A DNA stretch of 64,000 nt from Shinisaurus crocodilurus (Eukaryota > Chordata > Lepidosauria > Squamata > Shinisauridae), in NCBI GenBank assembly GCA_021292165.1, contig CM037876.1, positions 116,689,379 to 116,753,378 of the forward strand. Direction: 5' to 3'. The first letter of the stretch is position 1; each line of letters starts with the position of its first letter. Below are positions 29,585-41,144 of the stretch, one piece after another. The position numbers were made by a program, and so were the translations under genes. Under the pieces are notes generated by a model. The model saw nothing but the letters and a program-made list of their open reading frames with translations, was not told where the DNA came from and ran no database searches.

Positions 29585-30430
29585 AAAAGTGATACCCATA
29601 CTCATCTTTGGTGCAGGAATTTGGGGCCTTGCAGAACTTTTGAAAATAGAAAATGTTCAAAGTTGCTTTTTGTGTCTGATCCTGGGGGTTTCTAAATCTA
29701 CTCTAGCATTTTTAATTAGAGCTGAATTGGGTATGGTAAAGATCTCAGGGCTGATATATGTAAGGATGGTAAATTATTGGTGCAGAATAAGTAATTTAAT
29801 GGAAGAAAGCCTTCCTAAGATCTGTTTGGAGAACAGTGCAAGGAAATTCCTGGCTTCAAAAACTTTTCAAACTGCTCCCAAATTTTGGATTTTTGGCCCA
29901 ACACTAAATCCAATGTAAAAGCTACCGGTAATATCTTCAAACAAAGAGTATCTGATGTAGGAGCACAGACAGATATAACTGCTCTTGCATCTTCAGGTAC
30001 AGCAAAATGGCTAACTAGTACAAAACATCTGCAGCGACAGGAGAAATATCTGTCAGTCCCTATGAAAATGGAACAGCGAAAAGCTTTTACACGCCTACGA
30101 TTCGAACAAATGGACACTATGATGAAATGGGGGAGATTCTATGGCACTCCATTAGAGGACAAGTTGTGTGTCTGTGGAGACCCAGTCCTAGAGGACTTGG
30201 CACATTATATACTCGAATGCCCATTATACAGAGTCATAAGAGAGAGTCATTTAGAGCCTCTTACAGAAAGCGAATCTCAGGGGTGTCAAGGAGAAATTAA
30301 GATACTATGTTCAACCAACCCATATGTAATACAGAGAGTCGCCCTATTTGCAGTGAAAGCTGCTAAATGTAGAGTAAAGTTTATGGATATTGTGGGCGTT
30401 AAGTGTCACAGAGACTCAGAGAGATGAATG
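29585..30430 (+). pseudogene. LINE family B, C-terminal fragment
   Basis: Two frames in succession (to 29918, then 29885-30427) encode the end of an endonuclease-type LINE protein: ILIFGAGIWG, FLIRAELGM and, near the C-terminus, CVCGDPVLEDLAHYILECPLY. That last piece is a C-x-C...H-x4-C zinc-knuckle-like motif also present at 34240-34290 (CICGAPEIEDLPHYLFFC). The 5' part including RT is missing. A T-run at 29561-29577 marks the border with the minus-strand L1. The clade is unassigned. Confidence 0.72.
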
Positions 30431-30478
30431 TGTTGAGATCAACAGGACATCACAGGTTCCTTTATGTTTTATCCCTGT

Positions 30479-30533
30479 CACACACACACACACACACACA
30501 CACCCCCTATTAAATAAATAAATAAATAAAAAT
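30479..30533. repeat. (CA)n and (AAAT)n microsatellites
   Basis: CA units to 30502, then aaataaataaataaata at 30512-30533. Confidence 0.95.
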
Positions 30534-30689
30534 TAAGGTTTACAGTGTATTTTAAGTTGTGTTATTTTAATCTCCTGTGCCATTTTAATTCTATGCATTG
30601 TTTTAATTCTATGTAATACACCTGATATTGTAAACAGTTTTTTTTTAAAAAAATATTGTGTTTTGCAATGATCTCTGGATTGAGCAATA

Positions 30690-31456
30690 AATGTGATTGG
30701 ATTGGTAATGCCAGATGGGCTGCCTTATCCACTATTAAATCATGGATGATAGAGGTCTTATTTTGGACTGATCTGGCATTTAAAAGCAGCATCTGGAGAC
30801 CCTATGGCAGGCTGACAGTGCAACCAACAAACCTGCAGGTGTAAGGAGGACCGGAACACAGCACAGCCATTAAGTGTCTGGGCTGCATTCCCCCTTACCT
30901 GGTTAGCCCTCCTCCCATCATCATATCTCCCTCTATCCATCACTACACTGATTGGGGCCCCCACAGATCCCCCTAGCTGGCCCTATATCTTCCCTCCAAG
31001 GCACATCCTTGGGCCCGAGGAAGGGAAAAAGCAATCCCTCCACCAAGGCAGTTGGAAAGAGACTTCACTGCTTTTGTGTACATATATCCTACATTTGCCT
31101 CTGGTAAACAGGTTTTGAAGGTCTTTATGTTGGTTCAAAAACCAGCAAAACCTCTTTGACAGTGGGATAAAAGTAATGTCTGCACACCCTGGAAAACAAT
31201 TCTTCTTCCAAACTTCTTGCAACTCTCTTGAAAACTGTGCAGGTCATACTTCCCCTCCAGATTCTATCATTCGAAGATGGCGGCGGACCAAGTGCCTGTT
31301 TTAAAATGCTCCCTTTTAAGTCCTTTTAAATTGTGTTTCTTTTTAGTTGATGGGATTTTTTATCATTGTTTGGATTCAATCATTGACTACCTCTTTTCCA
31401 CAATATATACAGCCCCTATTTATTAAGAGCAAGCATTTTGGCGCCCTTATTTGAAT
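30690..31456. other. No recognised gene
   Basis: No supported feature. An ORF at 30983-31222 has no recognisable domain. Confidence 0.45.
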
Positions 31457-34400
31457 AAATGTCTATTTTCCACCTAGTTTAGCGAAAAATGTGGGTCCCA
31501 ATAGTATTTGGAATAGTCTATCTGAAACCCTTACTACCCTGGAATGTAAATACCCTTCTATGAGGCTCCTGCTATGTGGATATTTTAACACTAGAATCGG
31601 GGCCGGTTTGAAACATGCGAAGGGTACTAATTTTGGACAAGACGTCCAAGTTATACCTTTCACTAGGGTTTCCCAAGATACAAGTACAAACAAGCCAGGT
31701 TTAAGGTTTTTAGAGATTCTTTCCTTGCATCAATTGCAATGTCTTAATGGAACTCCTTATGACATAACGTTGGGTACCTATACCTATGTCACCAATAGGG
31801 GAGCTAGTACAATAGATTATACGGCAGTTTCTGCCAGTCTGCTCCCTGACATTCATAGATATGAAGTTAACAACAGGGTTGAAAGCGATCATTTCCCTCT
31901 GTCATTGCTATTTAATTTTGAAATGTCTCTTCCCCCATGTCCTTATCAAAATTTGAATGGAATTCATGTGGGAGAATAGAGAATACGGTGGTCACTTAAT
32001 CTGGGTACCTCCATCTTTCAGATGTTCGAGAGTTCTACTTTTAAATCTTTTTATCAATAAATTTTATATTTTAACTCAGACATTTTATATGTTTTTCAAA
32101 CCATCATTCAAAATCTTAGACCTAAATTGGTCTGTAACAAACAATTTAACCCCAATAGAGTGGTAGGTAACAGATGGTTTGATCGTGAATGCAGAGACGC
32201 CTGAAAAGCATTAATGAATTATTCAAGGCAGGTATTTAGAAACAACGGTACTACCTCCCCTGACATTCTAGCTTCTATGAGGTTAGTTTATAAGACACTC
32301 TTAAAACAAAAGAAAGATACATATATTAGAACACAATGGAGACAATTAGCCCTAGCTAATTGAAAGAAAAGAATGAGAAGCAGTTTTGGGATATTACTTC
32401 TACTGGTATGCACACAGTCAGACCAGTAACCATTGGGGAAATTTCACCATGCCAGTGGTATACTCATTTTAACAGGCTCTATGGAGCTATACCCTCCGGG
32501 AACCACCCTTCTATTGTTTCCAAAATTACTGGTTTGCTTCAGTGGCCTTCTGTGTCAGTGTCGGAGATAAAGAAGCTAATTGCAGCTCTGGCTTTGAGGA
32601 AGGCTCCAGGAGAAAATATGATACCACCAGAAATATTTAAATATTTTCTTGAGTGGTGGGCCCCAATATTAGCCAAAGTGTTTACTCACATTAACAAAAC
32701 AGGCATAATTCCAAGGGGCTGGAAACAGAGTGTTGTTGTTCCTATTTATAAGAAGGGTGATAAGAAAGATCCCAATAATTATCAACCTATTAGTCTTTTA
32801 GATATTAACTCCAAACTATACAGTAAAAAAACATATGTTAAACAAATTGGAGGATTGGAAATCTACTAATCATATTATTCACCCTGAACAGGCTGGCTTC
32901 AGGAAAGGGCAGAGTACTATTGACCATTGTTTGACTCTTTATTTTCCAGCTCAACAAGGACTTGCTGGTCCTACCAAACACTTATTTGTTGCCTTTGTTG
33001 ACTTAGCAGCAGCTTTTGACTCTATCGATAGAAACCTATTATGGTATGAATTGGCCAACACCAATATAGATAATCGCCTACTGTTCCTAATCAAGGAACT
33101 CTATTCTGATACAACTGCTAGAATAAGAGTTGGCATATCTGGCTCACTAACTGATCCTATTCCCACAAACAAAGGGGCAAAACAAGGATGTTTGTTGGCA
33201 CCATTACTTTTCAATTTATACTTGAATGATATAATCCCAGCATTGTCTGGCCCAGAATTTTTTTCACCTTCAGTCGGGTCAAAGAAGATTTCTATTCTTC
33301 TATATGCTGATGATATGGTTTTAATTTCACTGACTCGTATAGGTTTAAGAAGGCTGCTCTCTAAACTCGATGTATTTTGCTCTAAAGAAAAACTAAATAT
33401 TAATTATACTAAAACAAAGGTGATGGTGTTCGGAAAAAGACAATCCCATTTTCAGTGGTCTATCAATGGTCATCAGATTGAACAATGCCGGGAATTTAAG
33501 TACCTTGGCATCCACTTTGCAGAAAATCTCTCCTGAAGGCCCCACATAGAAGCAACCAGGGCAGTGGCCCTGAGATCTATTGGAGCAATCCTTAGATTTT
33601 ATAATACTGCAGGGGGACACTTGGTTGTCCCAGCCCTGAAAATATTCCAAAGCAAAGTCATTGCCCAGATTCTGTATGGTTCTGCTGTCTGGGGATGGGA
33701 TGACTCTCAGACAACTAAACTGGAGGCCCTTCAGAACACGTTTCTCAAAAAACTATTAAGACTCCCACCTGGCACTCCTGCAGCTCTGATTCGGGCAGAG
33801 GTAGATTTCCCTTCTATTAGATCTTGCATTCACTTTATCTTATTTAAATACTGGAGAATGGTAAAAGATTCTTCAGTCGGGGTATTCCCCAAGTTATGTT
33901 TTGAACAGTTATCAAACTGCAAAAGTTGGAGTTCAAGATACCACAAATTGCTTGAATTGTATCCTGCTCTACCTGACAATTTTTCCATCTTGAATTCAAA
34001 AGAGAAACTTCGCGAATACATTTTCGACCATTGTGCCCAACTGGACAGACAGACTATTAACATTTCTAAATTTTCAAAATGGTATAGGCGTTATAAACTT
34101 GACCACCAAAGGGCTGTTTACCTTGTAAAACTCACAATTCCAAAGCTTAGGCAAGCATTTACAGCCCTTCACTTTCAAACCATGCCTTCAGCTATGATCA
34201 GTGGCAGATACTGTCATACTCCTTTGGCCCTCTGTTTGTGTATTTGTGGGGCCCCAGAAATTGAGGATTTGCCTCACTATTTGTTCTTTTGTTCACTTTA
34301 TTCTGAACCAAGAACCAAATTTCTGGAACCTATTCTGCTTTATTTACATTCTAACACCATTTCAGAAAAGATTTTCCATCTCCTGTCTGATACTGACTCT

Positions 34401-34505
34401 AAGATAACCCATAAGGTCTCTCTCTTTGCTCTGGCAGCAATGAAAATTTGGGCAAGATTTATTGCTAAGATTGCAGTTGACTCTTCTGGGGATGCTCTTA
34501 TTTAA
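31457..34505 (+). pseudogene. LINE family B endonuclease-RT ORF, broken
   Basis: 31491-31979 holds the endonuclease C-half: LLLCGYFNTRIG (the usual GDFN is GYFN here, a catalytic Asp lost), GASTIDYTAV and VESDHFPLSL. 32360-32869 begins the RT (LRKAPGENMIPPEIF, DPNNYQPISLLDINSK). A frameshift near 32840 leads to 32835-33536 with HPEQAGFRKGQST, FVDLAAAFDSIDR, NKGAKQGCLLAPLLF and the catalytic YADDMVLIS. A single TGA at 33534 (probably from TGG) interrupts the same frame, which continues 33564-34505 to CLCICGAPEIEDLPHY and the C-terminus. The 31980-32359 linker is badly damaged. Candidate clades are Vingi or another I/Jockey-group lineage; this cannot be decided by eye. Confidence 0.82.
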
Positions 34506-34675
34506 TCACAGTATTCTTATTCTTTTAAGATTCACTTTTTTAATTGTATTGAATTTTATCCTGTTAATATGTAAGGTTTATATGTGATTTTATGCAGTAT
34601 TTTATTCTGTAGTACTTTTAATACTGTTTTTATTTATTTTGTATGCAAATGGCCTATGGCCAAAGCATTAATAAA
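31457..34675 (+). mobile_element. LINE family B, 5'-truncated, longest copy
   Basis: Runs from the second half of the AP endonuclease to a 3' UTR ending caaagcattaataaacta, where a 5S SINE is joined. Related copies are 29585-30430 and 54220-56121 (minus). RT type and the C-terminal zinc knuckle separate it from CR1, L2, L1 and family A. Confidence 0.82.
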
Positions 34676-34852
34676 CTACAGGCCTGTGGCATATGCTGGC
34701 TTATGCTGGCTCAGCTTGTTTGAGTGTGGAAAGCTAAGCAGGGTCAGGCCTGGTTATTACTTGGATGGGAGACCTGTCCTCTAGTTTCCTGCATTGACTC
34801 GATAGCCTTGTAGGCTCCTTCCAACTCTATGATCTATGAAATCTATGAAATC
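34676..34852 (+). mobile_element. 5S-derived SINE with CR1-like tail, copy 3
   Basis: caggcctgtggcatatgc, gtggaaagctaagcagggtc and ttacttggatgggagacc give the 5S part. The CR1 tail has lost the gcagggggttgg piece (cattgactcgatagcc). The 3' repeats atctatgaaatctatgaa run into (CTA)n to 34874. It sits at the end of LINE B. Confidence 0.88.
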
Positions 34853-34874
34853 TACTACTACTACTACTACTACT

Positions 34875-36690
34875 TCCCCTCCACCTTCCAAGAAGGTCCG
34901 AACAATAGCTTCTAACCGAAAAGCTTTATTAGGAAAGATGCCAGCCTAGTAAACTGGCTTAGAAGTACAAAGGAAGTGGATTGCAGAATCAATCACAAAA
35001 GAAACAAGCTTAGTTAGAATACACCCATTAAGGAAGATTACCCTATTGTTGAGAAGTTGATTCTAAAGTGGAAACCTCTCCTCCCTTCCAGGATCAAATT
35101 ACCCACATAAGGCGGTTCCTTATTCTTAAGGGCCAATCTCTTGGAGTGCCTGACACTGCTCAGCTGGTCCATCATCCTTAGCTGGTGTCTGACCTGGGGG
35201 ATAGTGATGCTTGATTTGCCCTCCTCCTGATCAGAGAGCTCATATTTCTTTCCCACGGAATTGAAGTGTTGAGCAGACTTATTAATGGTCATTGTTGTCT
35301 GAACTTATTAATGGTCATTGTTGTATTAATGGTCATTGTTGTCTGAAATTGTCACTGTAGGCTTCTTTGCATAGTTGTTAAATGCCACTGATCATGCAGG
35401 AGGGTGCACTTAGAGATCTCCCTGATTAAGATTCTGGCAACCCATGACTCTGAGATGATTCATTGTGTTTAAATTTGCTCTCAACCCGCTAAGGATCTGT
35501 TCTTCTCATCCGTGATAGCAGCCAAAAGTAATTGCTGCAGCCCCTCCTGCAAAAGCCTACACACCAAAGCAGCTCTTTTAAGGGATTTCCCTTTCTTCCT
35601 CCCTGTAACCATAACTCTACCGGCCCCATGACAATGTTTAATTGGAACTGTATAGATAGAAGGATTTAGAATGCCATTGAAGGATAAAAATGAATTCCAA
35701 TTTCCAGTCCAGTGCATTGTGAGATACTAGTGAAAATGAACTCAGTGTGCCCAGATTGTTGGTCACGATGACTGACAAGAATATTCTATGGGTCCTTTTG
35801 AATTCACCATGAAGAAATGGAGTGGATAGAAAGGAAGTGTGATAGCATCACCATGTGGAGAAATATCACCATGCCATGCCATCATGTGATGGAAAAACAA
35901 AAGGGAGTACGTGCAGCACTGGCTGTGTGAATTTCCCCTGTTACCTCACACTTTTCCATAGATCATGAGTTCTACAACATATTCAGTTTGGAACATGCAT
36001 TTTATTCTCTTACCAAGTGCACCATCAGAGCTCTACAGTTCTTCAGACTACAATATACATTTACGTATTTTGCTTCCTGCATGTAGGGAATGCTATTTGG
36101 CTAAGATGCCTGTCCAGATGGTTTTTGTTGACATTTTTATTTCTGCAGAGCTAAAAGGGACATTAGTTAGTGGTATGTTAATAAAGTATATAGATCAGTG
36201 GAGGAATTAAGAATATATGGCTGGAGAGGATGCACAGCTATAAGAGAAGCACAGTACAAGATGTACTGTTCCGTTTACATTATTGCACGTTCATTCTACC
36301 CAGATGGAAGGAACATAAGCAATAATTTTGCTGCTGTAATGTTACATCTTATCCTGTTTCCAGAAAAAATATATAAATATTCCTTCTGTTTCCAATTATT
36401 CCATTTTCTAGAAATAAAATAAAGGCAAACTGACATATCTAGCTTATTCAGAACCAAGCCCACAATACTATGTGTGGTCATGGAATGCAATTAAGACTGG
36501 CTATTTAATAAAGAGTTACATTTCAAAAATCAAAATATCAGCAAGGTAGGACTGGGAAATAATAATTTCCAACTTGTTACTTTCTCTTTCTGTCTGCACA
36601 ACCTTAGATATGTGATAACAAGTTGGTAAGATAGGATGGTGCAGTTGAAAAAAACCTTGAGGATCATTCTGTTCCTGACTCCCAGCTGAG
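34875..36690. other. No recognised gene
   Basis: 1.8 kb without a supported gene, apart from the small tandem repeat at 35277. Confidence 0.5.
35277..35347. repeat. Short tandem repeat, three units
   Basis: The block attaatggtcattgttg occurs three times, two of them followed by tctgaa. Confidence 0.9.
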
Positions 36691-36830
36691 CAGGAGAGGC
36701 TCCAGCTGTTTCTGGGACTGTGATAAGCGGGCAGGCTCCCAGAGAGCGAGCGAACAGAGCGAGCGCACAGGGAGAGCAAACAGGAGTTTGGCAGCGGAGT
36801 TCGGCAGGGGAGGTCAAGGGGGAGGTCCCT

Positions 36831-36850
36831 AAAATAAATAAATAAATAAA
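36831..36850 (+). repeat. (AAAT)n tract in the CR1 5' UTR
   Basis: Four to five AAAT units; the copy at 63020-63051 has three more. It lies 26 bases before the ORF1 ATG. Confidence 0.9.
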
Positions 36851-36876
36851 TTCTAGGAAGACAGAAACAGAGCACT

Positions 36877-37905
36877 ATGGAAGGAAAGAACTCAGCAGTG
36901 GTGGTGACCTGCAAGGGGTGTGCAATGTTTGTTTTCCTGCCGGAGATCAACATGGCCTACACGTGCAACAAGTGCAAGCTGGTCACGCTGTTGGAAGAAA
37001 AGGTCAGAGGACTGGAGCAGCAAGTGTCAACCCTCAGGAGCATAAGAGAAAGCGAGGAGTTCTTAGACAGAACGGTGGATCTACAGCACCAAAGCACAGT
37101 ACAGGAGCCAGAAGGGCAATGGCAGGATGAGGCGGAGTCGGAGACTGCAAAGGCAAGGGAAAATAACGTAGGGGGAACTCCCTAGAAAAGGGTGACTGTT
37201 AGGAGCAGAAGAACTAGAAGATATTCTGCGCCTGTGGAAGCAGTGGAGCTATGGAACCACTTCCATGAACTTGAGGACGAGAGCAGAGGACAGCCTGCAG
37301 AGGACGGATTACCGGGCACCCAACGTGACAGCGAGCAAGAGGCTGAGGGTCAGTCAAGTGGAGGCAATCAAACCAAGGCCTACAGCAAGAGGAAGAGAAG
37401 AGTACTCATAGTGGGAGACTCCCTCCTGCGGGGGATCGAAGCCAAAGTATGTCGCGAAGACCCATGGACTCGCCAGGTGTGCTGTCTCCCCGGGGCACGG
37501 ATTAAGGATGTGTCAGAGCAGCTGCCGAGGCTCATGCAGCCCACCGACACATACCCCTTTCTTCTCTTCCACGTGGGTACAAATGATACTGCCAAGCGGA
37601 GTTACAAAGAAATCACGGCAGACTTTGAAGAGCTGGGAAGGGAACTCAAGAACTTCAGGGCCCAGATAGTTTTCTCATACATCCTTCCAGTACTTGGAAG
37701 AGGCATAAAAAGGGAAAGAAAAATACTCCGATAAAATGACTGGCTACGAAGGTGGAGCCGACGTGAGGGATTTGGATTCTGGGACCACGGGCTACACTTC
37801 CTGGAAGATGGACTGCTGGCAAAGGATGGGTTGCACCTCACAAGGACTGGGAAGAATGTGTTTGGCCACAGCATGAGGAACTTAATCAGGAGGGCTTTAT
37901 ACTGA
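36877..37905 (+). pseudogene. CR1 ORF1 (zinc finger, coiled coil, SGNH hydrolase) with two nonsense codons
   Basis: The frame starts at ATG 36877 and runs 343 codons to TGA 37903. Residues 12-33 have CxxC...CxxC (Cys12, 15, 30, 33), a zinc-binding pair, followed by a heptad-like stretch LLEEKVRGLEQQVSTL. The C-terminal half is an SGNH/GDSL-type hydrolase: VGDSLLRG (37411), HVGTNDTAK (37573) and KDGLHLTRTG (37822) supply the block I Ser, block III Asn and block V Asp/His. TAG at 37183 replaces TGG of the 63 kb copy, and TAA at 37732 replaces GTG. The family role is as an RNA-binding, RNP-forming protein; the esterase's job in retrotransposition is not settled. This copy would make only truncated products. 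Confidence 0.9.
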
Positions 37906-37943
37906 ATCCAACAGGGGAGGGAGACATAAACTCGGGGGTACCA

Positions 37944-40814
37944 ATGGAAGAAGGCCTCTATGCCACAATGGAGAGAACAGCTCCAGCGGTGCCCATTGAT
38001 AGTCTACCACAAAATGTAGGGGGAAAGTCGGACTATAAAGCACATAGTCTTCGATGTCTCTATACTAATGCCCAGAGTATGGGCAACAAACAAGATGAAC
38101 TTGAACTCTTGATACATGAGGGCAAGTACAACTTGATAGGGATAACTGAAACCTGGTGGGATGACTCCCATGACTGGAATACAGCAATTGAAGGGTATAA
38201 CTTGTTCAAAAGGAACAGAAGCAACAGAAAGGGAGGTGGAGTTGCACTGTATGTTAAAAATACGTATCTCTGCACAGAGATACAGGAAGAGGAGCTTGGC
38301 AGCCCCATTGAGAGCATCTGGGTTAAAATAAAGGGGGCAAAGAATAAAACGAACATGGCGGTTGGAGTCTACTACCGACCACCCAATCAAGGAGAAGACG
38401 AGGATGGAACTTTTGAAAAGCAAATTGCCATTGTTTCAAGGAGGCACGATGTGGTAGTAATGGGTGACTTCAATTTCCCTGATATCTGTTGGGAGACTTA
38501 TTCAGCCAAACATGGCCCCTCCAAGAAATTCCTGAGCTGTGCTGCTGATAACTTCCTCCTACAGAAAGTGGAGGAAGGAACTAGAGGATCGGCTACCCTT
38601 GACCTGATTCTAACCAACAGAGACGAGTTAGTGGATAAAGTGGCAGTTTTGGGAACTCTGGGGGAAAGTGACCATGTTATACTTGAGTTCTTGATTCTAA
38701 CGGAAGCAAAAGCTGAGTGTAGCCAAACACGTACCCTGGATTTTAGGAAAGCCAATTTTAACAAACTCAGAACAATGATTAGTAAGATCCCATGGCAAGC
38801 GACTCTCACGAGAAAGGGAGCCTAGGAGGGGTGGGAGTTTTTAAAAAAGGAAATTTTAAAGGCACAATTGCAAACAATTCCCAAAAGGAAAAAAGGCAGA
38901 GGGCAACAGAAGAAGCCAATGTGGCTTCACAATATACTCAAAGATGACCTGAAAACAAAAAAGGACACGTATAGGAAGTGGAAGGAAGGACAGGCTACAG
39001 GGGAAGAGTACAGGCAGGTAGCACAGAACTGCAGGAATAGTGTCAGGAAGGCTAAAGCTGAGAATGAGCTAAGGTTAGCGAGGAATGCTAAAAGCAACAA
39101 AAAAGCTTTCTTCAGATACATGCACAGTAAAAGACAGAAGAAAGAACTGGTGGTTCAACTACGCAATGCGGATGGCAAATTGATAACAGAAGACAAAGAA
39201 AAGGCAGAAGTGTTCAATTCCTACTTCGGCTCGGTCTTCTCCCAAAAGAGGTTCTATGACCCCCCTGGCAAACCTGAAGTGCAGACTGAAGGGGCAGGAT
39301 TGCAGCTTGAGATTGATAGGCAAATGGTCAAGGAGCACCTGATTACTCTGAACGAGTTTAAATCTCCAGGGCCTGATGAGCTGCATCCTAGAGTAATAAA
39401 GGAACTGGCAGAAGAACTCTCAGAACCACTGTCTATTATCTTTGAGAAATCATGGAGGACAGGTGAAGTGCCAGACGACTGGAGGAGGGCAAATGTTGTT
39501 CCCATCTTCAAAAAGGGCAAGAAGGAGGAACCTGGGAACTATAGGCCAGTCAGTCTGACATCAATCCCCGGGAAGATTTTTGAGCAGATTATAAAGAAGT
39601 CAGTCTGCAAGCACCTTGAAAACAATGCAGTGATTACTAGAAGCCAGCATGGATTTGTCAAGAACAAATCCTGTCAGACTAATCTGATCTCATTTTTTGA
39701 TCGGGTAATCTCCCTTGTGGACTGTGGGAATGCTGTGGACATTATATACCTGGACTTCAGCAAAGCTTTCGACAAAGTGCCTCATGATATCCTGATTAGT
39801 AAGCTAGCTAAGAGTGGGCTAGATGGAACAACTATCAGGTGGATCCACAATTGGCTACAGAATCGGACTCAAAGTGTGCTTATCAATGGTTCCTTCTCAA
39901 ACTGGGGAGAGGTAACAAGCGGGGTACCACAGGGCTCGGTCCTGGGCCCGGTGCTCTTCAACATTTTTATTAATGAGTTGGATCAGGAGGTACAGGGAAT
40001 GCTTATCAAATTTGCAGATGACACAAAGTTGGGTGGAACAGCTATTACTCTGGAAGACAGAAACAAAATTCAAAGTGACCTCGATAGGCTGGAGCGCTGG
40101 GCCGAAAACAACAGAATGAAATTTAATAGGGATAAATGCCAAGTGCTGCACCTAGGGAGAGGAAACCAAATGCAGAGTTACAGAATGGGGGACACTTGGC
40201 TCAACAATACTACAAGTGAGAAGGATCGTGGAATTGTGATAGATCATAAACTGAATATGAGCCAGCAATGCAATGTGGCTGCAAAGAAGGCAAATGCAAT
40301 TTTGGGCTGTATTAATAGAAGTATAGTTTCCAAATCGCGGGAAGTGATAATTCCCCTTTACTCGGCACTGGTTAGGCCTCATCTTGAGTACTGCGTCCAG
40401 TTCTGGGCACCTCACTTTAAGAAGGACATAGACAAACTGGAGAGGGTTCAGAGGAGGGCAACAAGGATGATAAAGGGACTGGAAACAAGACCCTATGAGG
40501 AGAGACTGAAAGAACTGGGCATGTTTAGCCTTCAGAAGAGGAGACTGAGGGGAGATATGATCACACTCTTCCAGTATTTGAAGGGATGTCACACAGAGGA
40601 GGGCAAGGATCTCTTCTCGATCATCCCAGTTTGCAGGACACGGAATAATGGGCTCAAGTTACAGGAACCTAGATTCCACCTAAACATCAGGAAAAATTTC
40701 CTGACTGTCAGAGCAATAAGACAATGGAATCAACTACCTAGGGAGGTCGTGGGCTCTCCCACTCTGGAGGCATTCAAGGTGCAGCTGGACAGACATCTGC
40801 CAGAGATGCTTTGA
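37944..40814 (+). pseudogene. CR1 ORF2 (AP endonuclease and reverse transcriptase), one nonsense codon
   Basis: ATG 37944 lies 38 bases after the ORF1 stop, in another frame. The endonuclease has LYTNAQSMGNK, ITETWWDD, VYYRPPNQ, GDFN (residues 174-177), LDLILTNRDE and SDH (242-244), so all catalytic motifs look intact. TAG at 38823 stops the frame, which then continues without shift from 38826 to TGA 40812. The RT has [55 protein letters not shown] and FADDTKLGG (nucleotides 40011-40037). Total length is 957 codons, as expected for CR1. It would nick target DNA and reverse-transcribe its RNA if the stop were absent. As it stands it encodes a 293-residue endonuclease. Confidence 0.93.
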
Positions 40815-40927
40815 CCTGGATTCCTGCATTGAGCAGGGGGTTGGACTCGATGGCCTTGTAGGCCCCTTCCAACTCTACTTTTCTATGATTCTATGATTCT
40901 GTGATCCAACTTCTGTGAATGTGTTGT

Positions 40928-41144
40928 TTAGAAGTTGCAAGCTCTGAAACTTTATGATGCTTTTCTTCAGATAAAGATGTTCTGAGCAAAATTAAATGGG
41001 ATTTGACTTCTGAAGAATTCATTCCACTAGTTTCATCCAGAAAAAGGTTTCACATTTTTGCCTTCTCTGTTCTGTCTTTCTGTCAGCTGCCACAGCTTCA
41101 GGACCTGATCTAACATAGTTGTTATCTCAGCATGAGTGTGATTC
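40928..41144 (-). repeat. 215-bp dispersed repeat, unclassified, copy 2
   Basis: Reverse complement of 24694-24908 with scattered mismatches. It is squeezed between the CR1 3' end and an L1-like RT remnant. Confidence 0.75.

Larger units (their letters stand above)
36691..40903 (+). mobile_element. Near-full-length CR1 LINE
   Basis: About 4.2 kb with 5' UTR, ORF1, ORF2 and 3' end, the normal order and about the usual length for CR1. The 5' edge (caggagaggctccag) coincides with the edge of the second copy at 62878, which argues that it is the true 5' end. The 3' end is ttctatgattctatgattct. Only three nonsense codons were found. The extreme similarity to other copies marks it as young. Confidence 0.93.

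Noticed and set aside
31491..34505. Host protein-coding gene
   Set aside because: The frames match endonuclease and RT motifs of a LINE with stops and frameshifts.
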